Part shown: piece by piece, positions 7,987 to 19,969 of the stretch
How the letters are laid out: each line of letters opens with the position of its first letter
Numbering within the stretch: the stretch's first letter is position 1
NCBI RefSeq assembly: GCF_008831285.2
Contig: NC_045141.1
Coordinates: forward strand, 12,632,106 to 12,696,105
Source: Nymphaea colorata
Taxonomy: Eukaryota > Streptophyta > Magnoliopsida > Nymphaeales > Nymphaeaceae
Length of the DNA stretch: 64,000 nucleotides
Reading direction: 5' to 3'
The notes under the pieces: generated by a model
What the model was told of the DNA's origin: nothing
What the model saw: only the letters and a program-made list of their open reading frames with translations
The model's database searches: none
Position numbers and translations under genes: made by a program

Positions 7987-10900
7987 TGATGGGACCTCGA
8001 CTAGGACCGCCTAAGCTCGCTACCGAGTGTCGGACTCCCTTCCCAAGATCTCTTTGGGTAGACTTGGATAGGCTAAATTATCAAGGGCTTTGCAACTCTT
8101 TTCCTGTCGGACAGCAACCCTGGCTAAATTTTTCTCAATATGACTGAGATACAAGAAGGTTCCCCATACCCAAAGGCCAATTCCTACTACGATAGTGCTA
8201 GGAGGTTTGAGGCTTAATGCAACCGTGACGATACAATCAAGCCCTCACCTCACTCAGCAAGCAAACACATCCATGCATTCATTCCAAACCATCCATGGTT
8301 GGTCGTACAAACCATGCCCACAACCCCTGGGTGGTCAAACAGCTCGTAGGTGTGTCTTCGGCATATGTGCCTAAGAGGACCCCGCCGGTTGCAATGCCTC
8401 TATGGTAGGCTCGAAAACAAGAACTCTCGCCTCGTTCTATAGGGGGACAACAAACTCACCTACCTGGAGCTAGTCCAAGGCAACGCCAAGGCTGGAAATT
8501 CCACTATAGCCCTGGTAATCAGCAAGTGAATCGCCTCCCACGCGTCGCAGCTGAAGGTTCACGTCTCCCACAGGCTGGGAAAGTCTCTACTGGTGCACCT
8601 CAACGCCAAGTAGAGAGACAGGTTACTGTGAAGAAGATTACAGCAACAACTAGCAGAGTTGGAGGAGGAAATAAGTCACTTGATCGATCATTAAACCCCT
8701 TGTTGAATGTAATGTGAAGGGGCAAGCAGTCACCGGACGGGTGCCGGTGGTCACCCTTCTCCTCCAAAGATTCTGCTTGCTCCAGCCACAACCAACGCAG
8801 CTGGTTCCAGATTCTCTGTCGTAACAGAGGGATACTCCTCCCAAATCCACAGAAACAACACACGAATCACTCACAAGGATGAGAAACTCATATCATAGAG
8901 GCTAGGGGAACTGAAATCACTCGGGTAGGTACTACCCCCAAACTGTAAACGAGTTCGGGGAAGCAATGAAGCTCTGCCTCTGTTCGGATCTCAGGCACAA
9001 GGCAGTCACAGGCCTGACAGGGTTGGCGTCGTTCCAAAAATCGTAGAAAATCATAGACGCCTCCAAAACTTCTGAGATTTGGTCAGTAGCTAGAGCACAC
9101 TTCAAGGATGGGACGCTCCAAGTTGGAGAAGAATCTGTTCAGTATCCAGGCAACTCGTTGAGCTTGAAGGAGGCAGGCTCCTCAATGAAAATGGCCTGTC
9201 GCAGCCTGTTCTGAGCTCGTCTGGCTCCTCTTCGCTCACCGATTTTTACAAAATCGAGAGACCTCCAAAAATCGCCAAAATCGGTCCAGATCATGCCAAC
9301 ATCATCAGGAAGGGACGCCCCAAGTTTGAGAGGAAACCAAGCACCAGCTGAGCTCGTTGAGGATGACGTTGGCCGGAATTCTGCATTTCTTCAGAAAAGC
9401 GCCGCCCCCATTCTCAGCAGTTCTTGATCTTCTGAGCTCCAATCCGCCTCCAAACGATGAAATCTAACAATGAAACCGATTGCAATAGGAAGATAATCAA
9501 CTAAAGCACAAGATCAAGCAGATATTTCACCCGGTTAGGTTGTAATCCTAATATTCTAGAAGAAGATTGTGTCCTTGCCGCCACAGGTGGAATAACAATC
9601 AATCTCACCGTCGATTTCCGCTAGATTCTGATCATCGCCTCCAGAAACGCCGTCCATGGTCCGATCGACATCAAATTTGGTGGAGATGATTGCCAAGATG
9701 TCAAGAAGAGAATGGCACTGGAATCGACAAGATCCAATGGCCCGATCATCGAAAAAGTCACCGGGAACAGGAACAGGTCGGAAGTAAAGCTTGACAGAAC
9801 TTGTGTCGCCTTCTTTCGCTCTGATCTCACTCGATACAATGCCGTTTGCAGTTATTCAAAGCTTGGGTGGAAGCTAACACACTAAGGATGCAAAGGGAAT
9901 ATAAATCCCCAAAAGTTACCGCGATTGAGCTGTCGATCAAAGCTTAAACAAACTCAGGCTTAGTTAGGCCTGAATGCGTCTGAGTCGTCCGAATGAGGCT
10001 CTGATCGTCGACTAACGGTGGTCTTTGCATCTCCTGAGGAGGGAGCCGTTGCTTAGACACTGCTCTGCCACCAGCAACGCCTTCCATGTAGCATAATGTG
10101 CTCTTGATCCTGTTGTGGTCTTCAAAATCTGCACGCATCTATTGTTTCATTAAGTCGGGAGGAAATATAGACAGAGGAAGAACCCGTCGACCCTTCCTGT
10201 CGATCCACCTCCGGGTTGAGAAGAACCAGTGGAGAGTTGCAGATGGCTGCTTAGGCCGCCATTAATGGAGTCAGATGAGCTAGAGAAGATGCTCGCAGAG
10301 GGGAAAGCTTCAGACGAAGGAGGAAGAAGAAACAGAGACGCGGAAGAAGGGTTGTCATAAACCATGGTATTTCATTATCAAAAAGTTAGGTTTCTACAGT
10401 TCATTAGGATGATTTATACTATAGCGCATCCCGGGACGGTCTCCGTCTCGTCCCGAGTCTGTACAATAACCGATACAGTACTCAAAATAAAACGAGACAT
10501 AAAGGAAAATTGGAAACCGGGTTCGGTGAACCGGTTCGATCAAAAACTTGACCCGTCTCGGTACGTGACATCTCTGACTCGGTTTCGCTGAACCGGGTGG
10601 GTATAGATCCACGGGTCTGTATCTACTGTTCCCAGACCCGATTGGCTCTGAATGGGTTTGGGTCTGCGGGTCACTGCTTCAGGATCTGAAATACCTCCTG
10701 AACTGTTCTGGATCTGCAGGTCTGAATCTGCTGGTCCGAACATGTCTGTCTTGTGTCCAAGTGGGTCTGGATCTTAGAATCGTGATGACTTTCGGACCTG
10801 ATCCGCTGCGCTACTCTGACTGGACTGAACTGGGTGTGGCCCATCTGAATGTATGGCTCGGTCAGCCTGGGCTGCAAGGGCTCGGCTGGCTGGGTCTGGG

Positions 10901-11540
10901 TGTCCCGATTAGCCTCCCTAGGAAATAAGTCGCCCGCTGAAGGAATGTTGCGTCCGCCGTTAACCTCCGTGAAGATTTCATCATCTGGCCCACGCGTTGT
11001 TGTCCCTGTCGCTGCTGCGTTAGCCTCCTTACAAGTCTGAAGTTGCTCGCTACTCAGCCCCTCCCACGTGTTAGCCTCACATCGCTTAAAGGCTTCCTCG
11101 GCACTGTGACCCCCGTGTGCCTGGTGCTCCTCGGCAGTGGTGACCACTCCTGCTCGGCAGTGCTCATCCCGTCCGTGTGCGGGCGCTCGTCTATGCCTAC
11201 GGCGTCGGCCTATATGCGATGACCCTCGGCAGCTTGCTCGACCACGCCCGGCTGTTGCGACGTGTCTGCGGCCGGCAGTGGCTGGTCCCAAATGGCTGCA
11301 CGGCGTGTTGCTGCGCCTTGTTTGGCGTTGCCTATGCTTTGATCTGCATCCACTACGGTTAGTATAGTCTTTCTTCTTCCATCACATCGTGGCCAAGTCT
11401 CTCCCTCACGAAGCCCCTCTTGCTTTCCTGGCGACAAAGGTTTCGCACAGGCAAGCTCCACGCTATCGGCCTTAGGCAGTTGGTGGGATTCGGCAGCGGT
11501 CATACCCAGTCCTGGCCTAGTCCTAGGTAGTCCTGTATCA
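7987..11540. mobile_element. 3.55-kb insertion in the LINE, probably a long solo LTR
   Basis: The element begins TGATGGGACC and ends CCTGTATCA on the plus strand (TGAT...ATCA ends). It is flanked on both sides by GAATC (7982-7986 and 11541-11545), as expected of an LTR-element target duplication. LINE coding resumes on either side. I see no internal LTR pair, primer binding site, polypurine tract or pol domain, so a solo LTR is the simplest reading. It is clearly more GC-rich than its surroundings, with CpG-rich tracts at 10400-11300. The minus-strand frames inside (10671-11291, 206 codons, low complexity; 10150-10365) match no family I know. Confidence 0.6.
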
Positions 11541-11545
11541 GAATC

Positions 11546-12766
11546 TGAGCCTTTTGCCTCCAGAATACCTCCTCCTCCTTCAAAAAAGCCTCCAATTCTT
11601 TACGTAGAAATCATTCGTTGTCACTCTACACAAGTGGAGATCCATCCTCACACCATTGCACCCTTTCAATTTCATCTTTCAAGGATGTTATTTTCGCATG
11701 AATGTCAACCATATAGATGTGAGTTCCACCATGCTAGTCTCTCCATTTTGGTTAGCAAGCAAGTCATTGCGCAGCCCTCGTCTCCATTTCTCAGCTTTCC
11801 TTGATGATAACCTCACAATCTGGTCAAAGAACCTACAGTTATACATTCAAAAGTTTTTTCTACCAAAAACCCCCTCATTCCAAAAAGCACATAATAGAAT
11901 AATGACATCATGGTCAGACGTAGTTCTGGGTTATACTGTCACTGAAAGCTAGAACTGGTTGTTAAGGTACCACGAACCACTCACTAGAACCCAATCAAGT
12001 CTGCATTTCACTCTTCTACTCTCCTATCGTTACACCACTTAAATCTGTCTATCCAGGGGGCAGAGGGAGGGGGGCCCACCTAGGCCATGGCCCCACCCCG
12101 GCGAATTGAAAAATAAAATACATTGAAAAAATTGAATTTTTTTAGTTGCACCATATATTGTTTGGATTCGAGTCCAGTTTGGTCCCACTCGGATCCAGAG
12201 GTTGGACTGTTTGGCTCACCCTTGAAAATAACCTGGGGCGGCCCTGTGTCTACCAGCCCTGCAATGTTCAAGTTGTTATCCAAATTAAGTGAGTTAAAAT
12301 CTTGGGCAGGAAGTCCTGCTAGGGGTTCGTCCAGTTTTACCTTGTGTTGCCAATGAATTCTATTGGATTTCTAGTCTTTTGGATAGCATTTGATAGCGCT
12401 CTGAAGTACAATATAGGAATAAGATAGTTTGGGTGAAGGTAAACCTCAAAGACGGAGAAAGTGAAACCATTTCTCTTGATTTTGCAATCTGTTTTCAGCC
12501 AAAAAGGGTCGACAGATCCCACAGGAACACTGACCACAGTAGGGTTCCATCCTAAAATTATTTGGACCTAACTTTCTGGAGTCTCTCTCCATTCATAAAG
12601 TGCATCGCCCTTAAGTTTATTCTCCAGCTGAGCCAAAGACTGTCGCCCGATCAAGGGATCAAAGATGAAGAAGATCATTGGATGCACCTCCTGAAGCGTA
12701 AGAACCAGATCTCTCTGTGCTGCCTTTCTCACCGACCCTCTGATATTTCTTGACATGATCTGCATA
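11546..12766 (-). pseudogene. LINE apurinic-like endonuclease domain (split by a MITE)
   Basis: Minus strand from 12766: MQIMSRNIRGSVRKAAQRDL, the first endonuclease strand, where MxIxSWNVRG is usual. Next come WNPTVVSVPVGSVDPFWLK, NGFTFSVFEVYLHPNYL and FRALSNAIQKTRNP. After the hAT MITE at 12054-12246, the FTWCNNR-like box, VLVSGSWYLNN and the SDHDVIIL catalytic box (about 11915-11890) follow. KWRRGLRNDLLANQN and EEEVFWRQKAQI lead up to 11546. Several stops and frameshifts are present. Confidence 0.82.
12054..12246. mobile_element. hAT-type MITE in the LINE endonuclease
   Basis: 193 bp beginning CAGGGGGCAG and ending GGCGGCCCTG, flanked by TGTCTATC (12046-12053) and TGTCTACC (12247-12254): 7 of 8 bases match, the duplication size of hAT transposons. 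LINE endonuclease coding is continuous across it. Confidence 0.72.
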
Positions 12767-13998
12767 AATGATCACCAAGAAGAAGCGTCCAACCTGATAG
12801 ATTGAGTCACTTGTTGGTGAGGTTGGCGAGGATGCTCGGTCCTCTGGTTCTGTTTCTGACGGTTCACCATGATCAACTAAATCGTCTGTTTCCCATATAT
12901 TTAGTCATAATCTTATGATTATCGGTATACCTATCCATTACGAACACCACATCTCATGTGCCATGAATTATCATTATCTTCGTTTACTACTACATCTGCC
13001 ATCACCATCGTCAACATTATGATAATTAATTGTAATTACCATCTGACATGACTACGCAAAATCATTGTAATAATTTCTGTCACAACTAGCATCCACCATG
13101 AGCATCATATTTATCAATGTTTTCCAGCAACTACAAGTGATTATTAAGCATCCAACCTGACCAACATTTTTCGAATGAGTGGAAGCTGTTGGAAGAAGGG
13201 ATGAAGTGTCCCATCTTTCCTTTGTTCTCAGGACTTAGGGTTATTGTGGGACTTGGCTGGATCCATGGTACATCCACCATCAACTATAGTGTGGTACTGC
13301 TATTGTTTAGAATAATACCCACAAGAATCAAATTGGTGACCAGACTCTCACCAGCCCGTCGGCTCAACCAGCTATGGTATGGCCTTGAGGGTGAACATGA
13401 TCAACACAATTATCATCATCTTGGTTCACACCCTTGAGGGTGAACATGATCAACACTATTATCATCATCATGGTTCTCAAGCATTCGCACAATTGCCATA
13501 ATCATAACATCCTGACTAGCGTGGAATTTTGACTTAAAGTTAGTTTTATAGTTCTCGAGAGGTATATGTGTCCATTAATTAACCACGAAAAAATGGGGCA
13601 GTGTGTTTTCAGAAATATAAAAATTTTAGGACTGTATTTTATTATTTCTAATTCTTCAACTGTGTAATTTTGAACATTTGGCCACATAAAACAGTGAATA
13701 TAATAATGAAGCTTCATGATTATCCCTCAAGGAAGCAACAAGGCCCATGTACACCGGAGACCAAAAATGAAGGAAAATGACATCCCATACACCACCCAAT
13801 AGCTCTACTTTACTTGATTCAATTCTCCAACTTTCTGTAAACGAATGGGATTTGGAGGAAGCGTCATACCGACGAAAATGGAGTGATTCCTTGGCCTTCC
13901 CCAGATGAGACCCAAATTAAGGCTCCACCAACTTTACGACTCAACCCTAAGCCTTTCATTTCTTTGCCCATCTTCACATTATATACTATGTCACCAAG
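12767..13998. other. Spacer with no recognised gene
   Basis: Upstream of the LINE endonuclease. I see no ORF1, gene or transposon end. A 50-bp unit containing CCTTGAGGGTGAACATGATC occurs twice in tandem at about 13381-13482, with ATCATCATC tracts. Short frames at 13189-13437 and 13502-13717 have no recognisable content. Confidence 0.5.
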
Positions 13999-14200
13999 AT
14001 GCGGTGTGCGGGTGCCGGCGCGGCACATCTCAAAAAATTTAGGTGCGACGGTGCGCGAGAGTATTTGTTATTATTATTAATTTATTATTATAATATATTA
14101 ATAATATCAAATTTATTTAAAAAACCCAAAAAATGAACTGAAATGAACATGGTGCGGTTTGGGTGCAAATATGGGTCGCACCCATACACCCATCGCGTCG
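13999..14200. repeat. GC-ended, AT-cored repeat, possibly a small DNA transposon
   Basis: A GC-rich start (GATGCGGTGTGCGGGTGCCG) and a GC-rich end (GGGTGCAAATATGGGTCGCA) enclose a core of pure A/T repeats. The ends share GGTGCGG-type words on both strands. No clear target duplication was found. Confidence 0.35.
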
Positions 14201-14304
14201 ACACGAGCGCGTTTTCTTTTCTGCCGCACCTCGATGACTGTGATTATATATATATATACGGTCATGGCACGAGCCACACGTTCCTTACAAGAGAGAGACC
14301 CAGT

Positions 14305-14632
14305 CGAGGCAGCTTACTGCTTTGGCTTTCCCCACTAGCCCCCCTCCACCGGTTCTTCACTTGCCGTCTTTCGTTACATTAAAGTGATTAGGAATGTCAA
14401 TATATCTGATTTGAATCAGGTACTTGGTCTAACTATTCTGAAAAATTGGATAACTTTAGGCCAGCCGAGGCAGCTTTCTACTTCAGCAGTTCAATTTTCC
14501 CCCACTAGCCCCCTCCACCAGTTTTTCCCTTCTCCTCCCGTCTTTTGTTACATTGAACCGAGTAGGAACGTCAACATATCTAACTTGGATTGGATATTTG
14601 GCCTAACCATTTTGAAAAATCGGATATGCAAA
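14305..14632 (+). repeat. Tandem duplication, two copies of about 163 bp
   Basis: Copy 1 (14305-14465) and copy 2 (14466-14632) both run from CGAGGCAGCTT through CCCCACTAGCCCCC, CTCCACC, GTCTTT and GTTACATT to a GGAAYGTCAAYATATCT block and GAAAAATYGGATA. Divergence is moderate. No coding content. Confidence 0.7.
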
Positions 14633-16026
14633 AGAATTTAATATCTGAGTAAGATTGGATTCAGATTCGTACTCGAATATACATGAACATCTGATTGGGT
14701 TTTGATTCAGTTTTAAACAGATGTCTTATATCCAATACGATTATATTTTGAAAGTTGGCTGGATTCGGTTTAAAATTTGGATTTGGATTCATATGTGAGT
14801 TCAAATATCAGATTCGATTGTGAAATCAGATTTCAGATATGACTTTCTTCATTCGCATTTGAATCTGAACGTGTGAACGTTTGAAAAAAAACAGCTATGG
14901 TCAAGAACACGTACATTCGATTCAAACCCAATTTGTTGACGTCCCTAGAACTGATCCAAAAATATGGTCCTAATATGTCAACAAGCTGAACAGTAGATAA
15001 AGAAAGAAAATGATGAAAAGAACAGTAGAATTGATAAGATTTTGAGATCTAAGATGCTGCTGTTTCCGATTCGTGGTGTTGGACAAGAATTATAGAACAG
15101 TTGTTTTGTTTTTTTCCTCTTCACTTTTTGCCCTGAACGAAATCATCCCATGTTGAGAAACTTTGTTGCTTGACCAAAGCATAAAATTATCATGCCCCTG
15201 TGGTCCAAGATAGGTCGGCATGCAAGGACGAAGCTAGAATTTTTCATGCCGAAGCTAGAATTTTTTCATAAAAGGAATAAGCTATAGTTTCAAAATTTTG
15301 ACAATAAATTTCTCCAAATTTTATGGCTGAATTGCTTGTCAGAAAGATGTCTGAACTACACACAAAGGCGGAGCCATAGCTGATGTGGGCAATTGCTCAC
15401 ACCAGTTCATAAAATTTATTTTATTTACATATAAAAAATTTATTAGTTTTCAGTTTTTGACATATAAGTGCCCCTTAAAGTTTGAAATTTAAACCTAGAG
15501 TGCCTCTCGTAGAAATTTTTGGCTCGGCCACTGGATACACAAAAATTTGTTAACCCATAGAACCAAAATCAGATTCTCCTCCTCTGACTATAGATCCATG
15601 AATCAAAAGCATTAGATAACAAAGTTTGAAAATGAAAAATTAAATTTTGCTATTTATTTTTTCCAAAATTTTCAATGGGCCGCTGTACTTGAAAATTATA
15701 TAGTGTCCCCTTTAAAAAAAACAAAAAAAAAAAAGTCTCTGGCTCCACCAGGGAAATTTGGAAGCATTACTGGGATTCTATATTTCTAAGGTTTAGCTAT
15801 CTTGAGTTACAAATTAATCATATATTTGAGGTGGAGTCCCTGAGTCCCTCGGATCTGAGATTCCGCGTAATCAAATGTGCCTTTGAAGTCGTCATCCTTC
15901 CCTGGCTAATTCATGTCCACGTTTAAAGCAAGTTTGTCATAATCTCTTTTCAACTTTCTATCAGAATATTAACACAGTACCATTGAGGAGGAAAGGACAT
16001 ATGAAGCCCTGACATTATAAGTTGTA
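14633..16026. other. AT-rich spacer with MITE remnants
   Basis: No gene seen. 14640-14900 repeats TCAGATTYGGATTYG-type words. 15225-15340 resembles 20584-20700 (AAGCTAGAATTTTT, CTATAGYTTCAAAATTTT). A hAT MITE lies at 15363-15533. 15815-15892 carries the GGATCTGAGAT word of another MITE family. Confidence 0.5.
15363..15533. mobile_element. hAT-type MITE, degenerate
   Basis: 171 bp starting CAAAGGCGGAGCCA and ending TTGGCTCGGCCACTG, terminal inverted repeats of the GGCGGAGCC family seen intact at 20764. Flanks ACTACACA (15355-15362) and GATACACA (15534-15541) agree at 6 of 8 bases. Confidence 0.65.
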
Positions 16027-16259
16027 GAAGAAGAAAATCCTCTGGTCTTCCACAGCATACTGGCCGATGGAAAGCAGTATATATATATATATTCATGTGC
16101 TTATATTAATTCCAGGTATGTACTATTTAGCCAAATGATTTTGTGATTACAATTTTCTTTCTTACGTTATTTTATTAGTTATAATATGGTTTGGTAAGTT
16201 GCCTTTGAATAGTTTGGAGGATGGTAATTAATCAAAGGAGAGCTACCCCTAAGCAGTGA

Positions 16260-16487
16260 TTATTCATTATCACCAAATCCGCACAGCGCTGGTGGGGGGC
16301 AGCTAATCGAATATATGCTTTCGATTCCCTCTCCAAAATGCTGCATGCCAACTTTGACTTCATTAACTTTGCAGCGGCCAAGATGAGAGAAGCTCCTTGC
16401 CTTGCCTTTTCCCTGCAGTAGCACTAAGAGGGAGACAGGGACGACTGAGTTGCTTTCATCAGGCATATATGCAACAGTTGCTGCCAT
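16260..16487 (-). other. Small open frame in duplication unit A, function unknown
   Basis: 75 codons on the minus strand starting MAATVAYMPDES. Unit B has a counterpart near 18871-18790 starting MAANVLYIPEKS, but it runs into the inserted repeat. The shared start shows common descent of the DNA. It does not prove coding, and I know no family it fits. Confidence 0.15.
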
Positions 16488-18150
16488 GATTTTGTAAGGT
16501 CTAAGATAAGGGTATTAATTCCTCTTCCTCCTTTTCAACGAAAGAATAAATATAAGATGAATTGAATGAAGTGGGAAGCTGACGAACGATGCTAATCTTC
16601 ATATTCGATACGTGATGAAGCATTAATCAATCAAGTCAACATTATATTTCAGATGCCCTGCATGTCACAACCGCCATCGCCCACCTCGACAGTTCTGCTG
16701 AAAGTGTGGAGCACCATCGTCAGCTTGCCTAGCTCAAACCCTTTTGCCCTCACTAAAGTAAGAACAATAATATCTATAGCACCCGATCACCAATTTTTAC
16801 AAAACTAAGTTTCAACTTGGGAATAAGATATGAGACTTATGGCTTGCTTTTATTTGCTCATTTAATGCCCATTAATGACGCTTTTGACTTTGTACGCTAC
16901 AGGTACGGGCATTCAATAAAATTTACTGATATATTATGATCTTAGTAATCTCTTTTGATAATATGAAGATCTTAAGTGGTTCATGGATTTCATTACTCCC
17001 TTTCGGGGTTTGTATGATCTTCCTTTTCCTTTTCTTTTTTTTTTTTGTTTAGGATGAGTAGTTATTTTTTCACTACCCTAAAGAGAGGTTGTACCCCCTC
17101 TTTGTCCCTTGCAATTGGAGTTCACAAAGCATGCTTTGAGAATTTTTTTATGGTCCAGAAGAGCAGCGCATTGGGTCTTGACAGTCGTTATGGGTTTCAT
17201 AACACAAACCCCTTTGGAGCGAGAGCGAATCGCCTTGCAGCTCAGCACGCTGCAGCCCTCGGGAGTAGGGTTTGTATGAACTCATCAAGGTTTGGAAACA
17301 TTCAAATTCAAGAGTTTGAAATTAACTAAACTTTTTTTTTATCACATTCAATGAGAAAACAATCTGGTCTTGTTATGAACTTGGTGGATTGCCTTTCACA
17401 TCCTTAATGTGGTAGCCAAGTTTTTGGAATCTAATTAAGCTGGAAACTATGTTCAGTATCTCCATAACTTATCAAGAATGAGGCTTTCAAAAATCTAAAA
17501 TAGGGTTAGTATTGAAGCCATCAATCTGAAAGAACTTGAAGACAAAAAAAATTATATCTTCATGATCATCAAATCCAATTGTATTTTAGGGTTTACATGA
17601 AGATTACGATTTTGCCCTCCTCAAAAAAGAAACCAAAAGAATAGCATATATTTGCTTCGCAACCCTGCCACTTGTGTGGGCTTTGTTTGTCGTCAACTTA
17701 AGATCAGTGTAGGCTTGCAGCAACGTGCCCTTCCTGCCAGTGCATTGCACCAAACATGTCAGCAAATGACGTGCACACATTGAAATCAAAATAAAGAGTG
17801 TTCAGGTTTGTACTTTGATGCGTTGTGAGCTGTTGACCTTTTGTGTTCTCGTTGTGTATTTTTAAGTAATGTGTTGCAAAGATTATTATTTACTAAAAAA
17901 TTTATGTGGATCACATCCACCTAACATACGCTTAGAAGAAACACAAGCTTACACAGAATGGTGTAATTACCATGTTTATTGCCTATATATATATATAGTG
18001 TACGTGTGTGTGCAGGATTTGTAGATTTTTTTGTCCGAGTTTGGATGAAGAAATCTTTTGGCCTCTCACAGTACCCTATGCATTCCATTGGGTGGTATGT
18101 TTAATCACTTCCAGCCGATGCATTGAACAGGGCTGTCGAGATTAGACATG

Positions 18151-18153
<3 letters not shown>

Positions 18154-18214
<61 letters not shown>
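18154..18214. repeat. (TA)n microsatellite
   Basis: About 30 uninterrupted TA units at the start of duplication unit B. Unit A has a much shorter run at 16078-16091. Confidence 0.95.
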
Positions 18215-18217
<3 letters not shown>

Positions 18218-18419
18218 GGTGTGAGTGTCTTTAAAATTCCAGTTATGTACTATTTGGACATATGATTTTGTGATTAATTGTTCTTTTGAACATTATTTTA
18301 TTGGTTATGATATTGTTTGGTAGTCCCCTTTGAATAGCTTGGAGTATGCTAACTAATCAATTGAGAACTACCTCTAACTAGTGATTTTTTTTTATTACCA
18401 AATTTGAACCAGGAAGTCC

Positions 18420-18795
18420 TAAGGCTGCACAAGGAATCGAGCAAGCTTGAGCTCAATTTGAAGTTCCTCATCAATACTTGACTCGTTTAAAAACGACTTG
18501 AGCTCAAACTCAAACGTATGCTTGAAATGTTAAATTTGTCAAGTTCGAGTTCTAAGAACATGACTCGTTTAAACTGGATTAAGCTTGACAACGTCATGAA
18601 TGATGAAATATAATGAGAGAATAGTTAAAAGAATAGCAACGAAACAAGTTAAAAAAAATGATACAGACTTAGCATAAACGAGTTAATCGAGCTCGAGTTC
18701 GACGTTGTTTCATCAAGTTGAACTCCAGCCTGTTTTATAGAGCGCAACTTAAGTTTAAGCCAAGTTCGAACTTTAAGTTTTTTGAGTCAGTCCAG
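18420..18795. mobile_element. GAGCTCGA-rich interspersed repeat, copy 1 (in duplication unit B)
   Basis: Begins TAAGGCTGCACAAGG and continues with CAAGCTTGAGCTC and GAGCTCGAGTTCGA words. It is absent from the matching place in unit A (about 16275-16420), so it was gained after the duplication or lost from A. The right end is not clear. Confidence 0.5.
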
Positions 18796-19415
18796 CAATA
18801 GCAGCAATAGCTATAAGAGAGACAGAAATGACTGGATTACTTTTTTCAGGTATATATAAAACATTTGCTGCCATGATTATGTAGGTTCTATGACAAGGGA
18901 TTAATTCCTTTTCATCCAAAGAATATATATGTGATAAATGAGTGAGTTGGAAGCTGACGACGATGCTAATCTTCGTATTCGATACGTGATGCCATCAATC
19001 AATGCACCACATTATATTTCAGATGCCCTGCATGTCACAATGGTCATCGTCCTCCTCGACAAGGCTGCTGAAAAGATGGAGCACCATCGTCAGCTCGCCT
19101 AATTCAACCTCCTTTGCCTCCTCTAAAGTGCACCCGATCATCGATTTTTACACAACTAAGTTTTAACTTGAGAGTAAGATCTGAGACTTATTGGCTTGGT
19201 TTTATTTTTCTTATTCAATGCCCATTAATTCACTTTTTGACTTTGTAGAGTACAAGTACAAAATTCAATAAAAGTACTAATATATTATGCTCTTAATAAT
19301 CTCTTTTAATAATTTGAAGATTTTAACTGGTAGGATCCTTTCATTACTCCCCTTTGGGGTGTGTGTGAACTTTCTTCGCAAGTTGTTATTTTCTCACCAC
19401 CTTAAAGAGAGGCAG

Positions 19416-19969
19416 GAGAGGGCTGCACATGAGCCGAGTGGAGCCCGAGCTTGGCCAGCTCGAACTTAAGTCAACCCAAAAAACTCGAGCTCGAGCTCGG
19501 CTCGAACTCGAGTCGAGCTCCTTATAGCAAGCTCGAGCTCGACTCGACTACACAAAATCGAGCTTGAACTCGACTTGTTTAACCCATTTAACTAGTTTGG
19601 CATTAACACATTTAGGTGTTAACTAGTTTAGATTTAACTCATGTAAGCATTAACTTGTTTAACTCATGTAAGCGTTAACTCATGTAACTCGCTTAACTCG
19701 TGTAACTTGTGAAAATTTGTTTTTACCCTAAAAGTCAAAATTAGTGATTTGGTGAACCGGTTTTGGCAATGTTATATATAATACCGGTTTGCGAGTCAAG
19801 TCGAATATAAACGAATCAAGTTCCTGAAACTCGAACTCGACTCGTTTGTCGTTTTGATTATCTTTGTAAGCTTGAACTCGACTCGTTTATAAACGAGTCG
19901 AGCATGAGCCAAGTTTTTTTGAGCGATTTCAAGTCAAGCCCGAGTTGGCTCGACTCATTGTGTAGCCCT
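19416..19969. mobile_element. GAGCTCGA-rich interspersed repeat, copy 2 (in duplication unit B)
   Basis: It starts at or near AGGGCTGCACA (19419) and ends TGTGTAGCCCT, an 11-bp imperfect inverted repeat. The interior is dense in CTCGAGCTCGA-type words near both ends. AGGCAG lies on both flanks (19410-19415 and 19970-19975). Unit A lacks it. It has no coding capacity, so it is probably a non-autonomous DNA element. Confidence 0.6.

Larger units (their letters stand above)
5259..12766 (-). mobile_element. L1-type LINE (non-LTR retrotransposon), decayed, split by three nested insertions
   Basis: The minus strand carries, in order, an endonuclease (12766-11546), the endonuclease-RT linker and RT N-terminus (7986-7112), the RT palm and C-terminal part (6268-5800) and an RVT zinc-binding domain (about 5800-5340). 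Each gap between pieces is filled by an insertion with recognisable ends: 7987-11540, 6269-7111 and 12054-12246. Removing them restores the reading across each junction. The 3' end is interrupted by Copia-A at 5258, so no poly(A) tail is visible. No ORF1 (gag-like) was recognised upstream. Many stops and frameshifts: a fossil. Confidence 0.85.

Noticed and set aside
10671-11291. 206-codon minus-strand frame as a gene
   Set aside because: GC-rich, biased in Arg, Gly, Ala and Gln, no domain, no splice or start context, and inside a TG...CA insertion. GC-rich DNA gives long chance frames.
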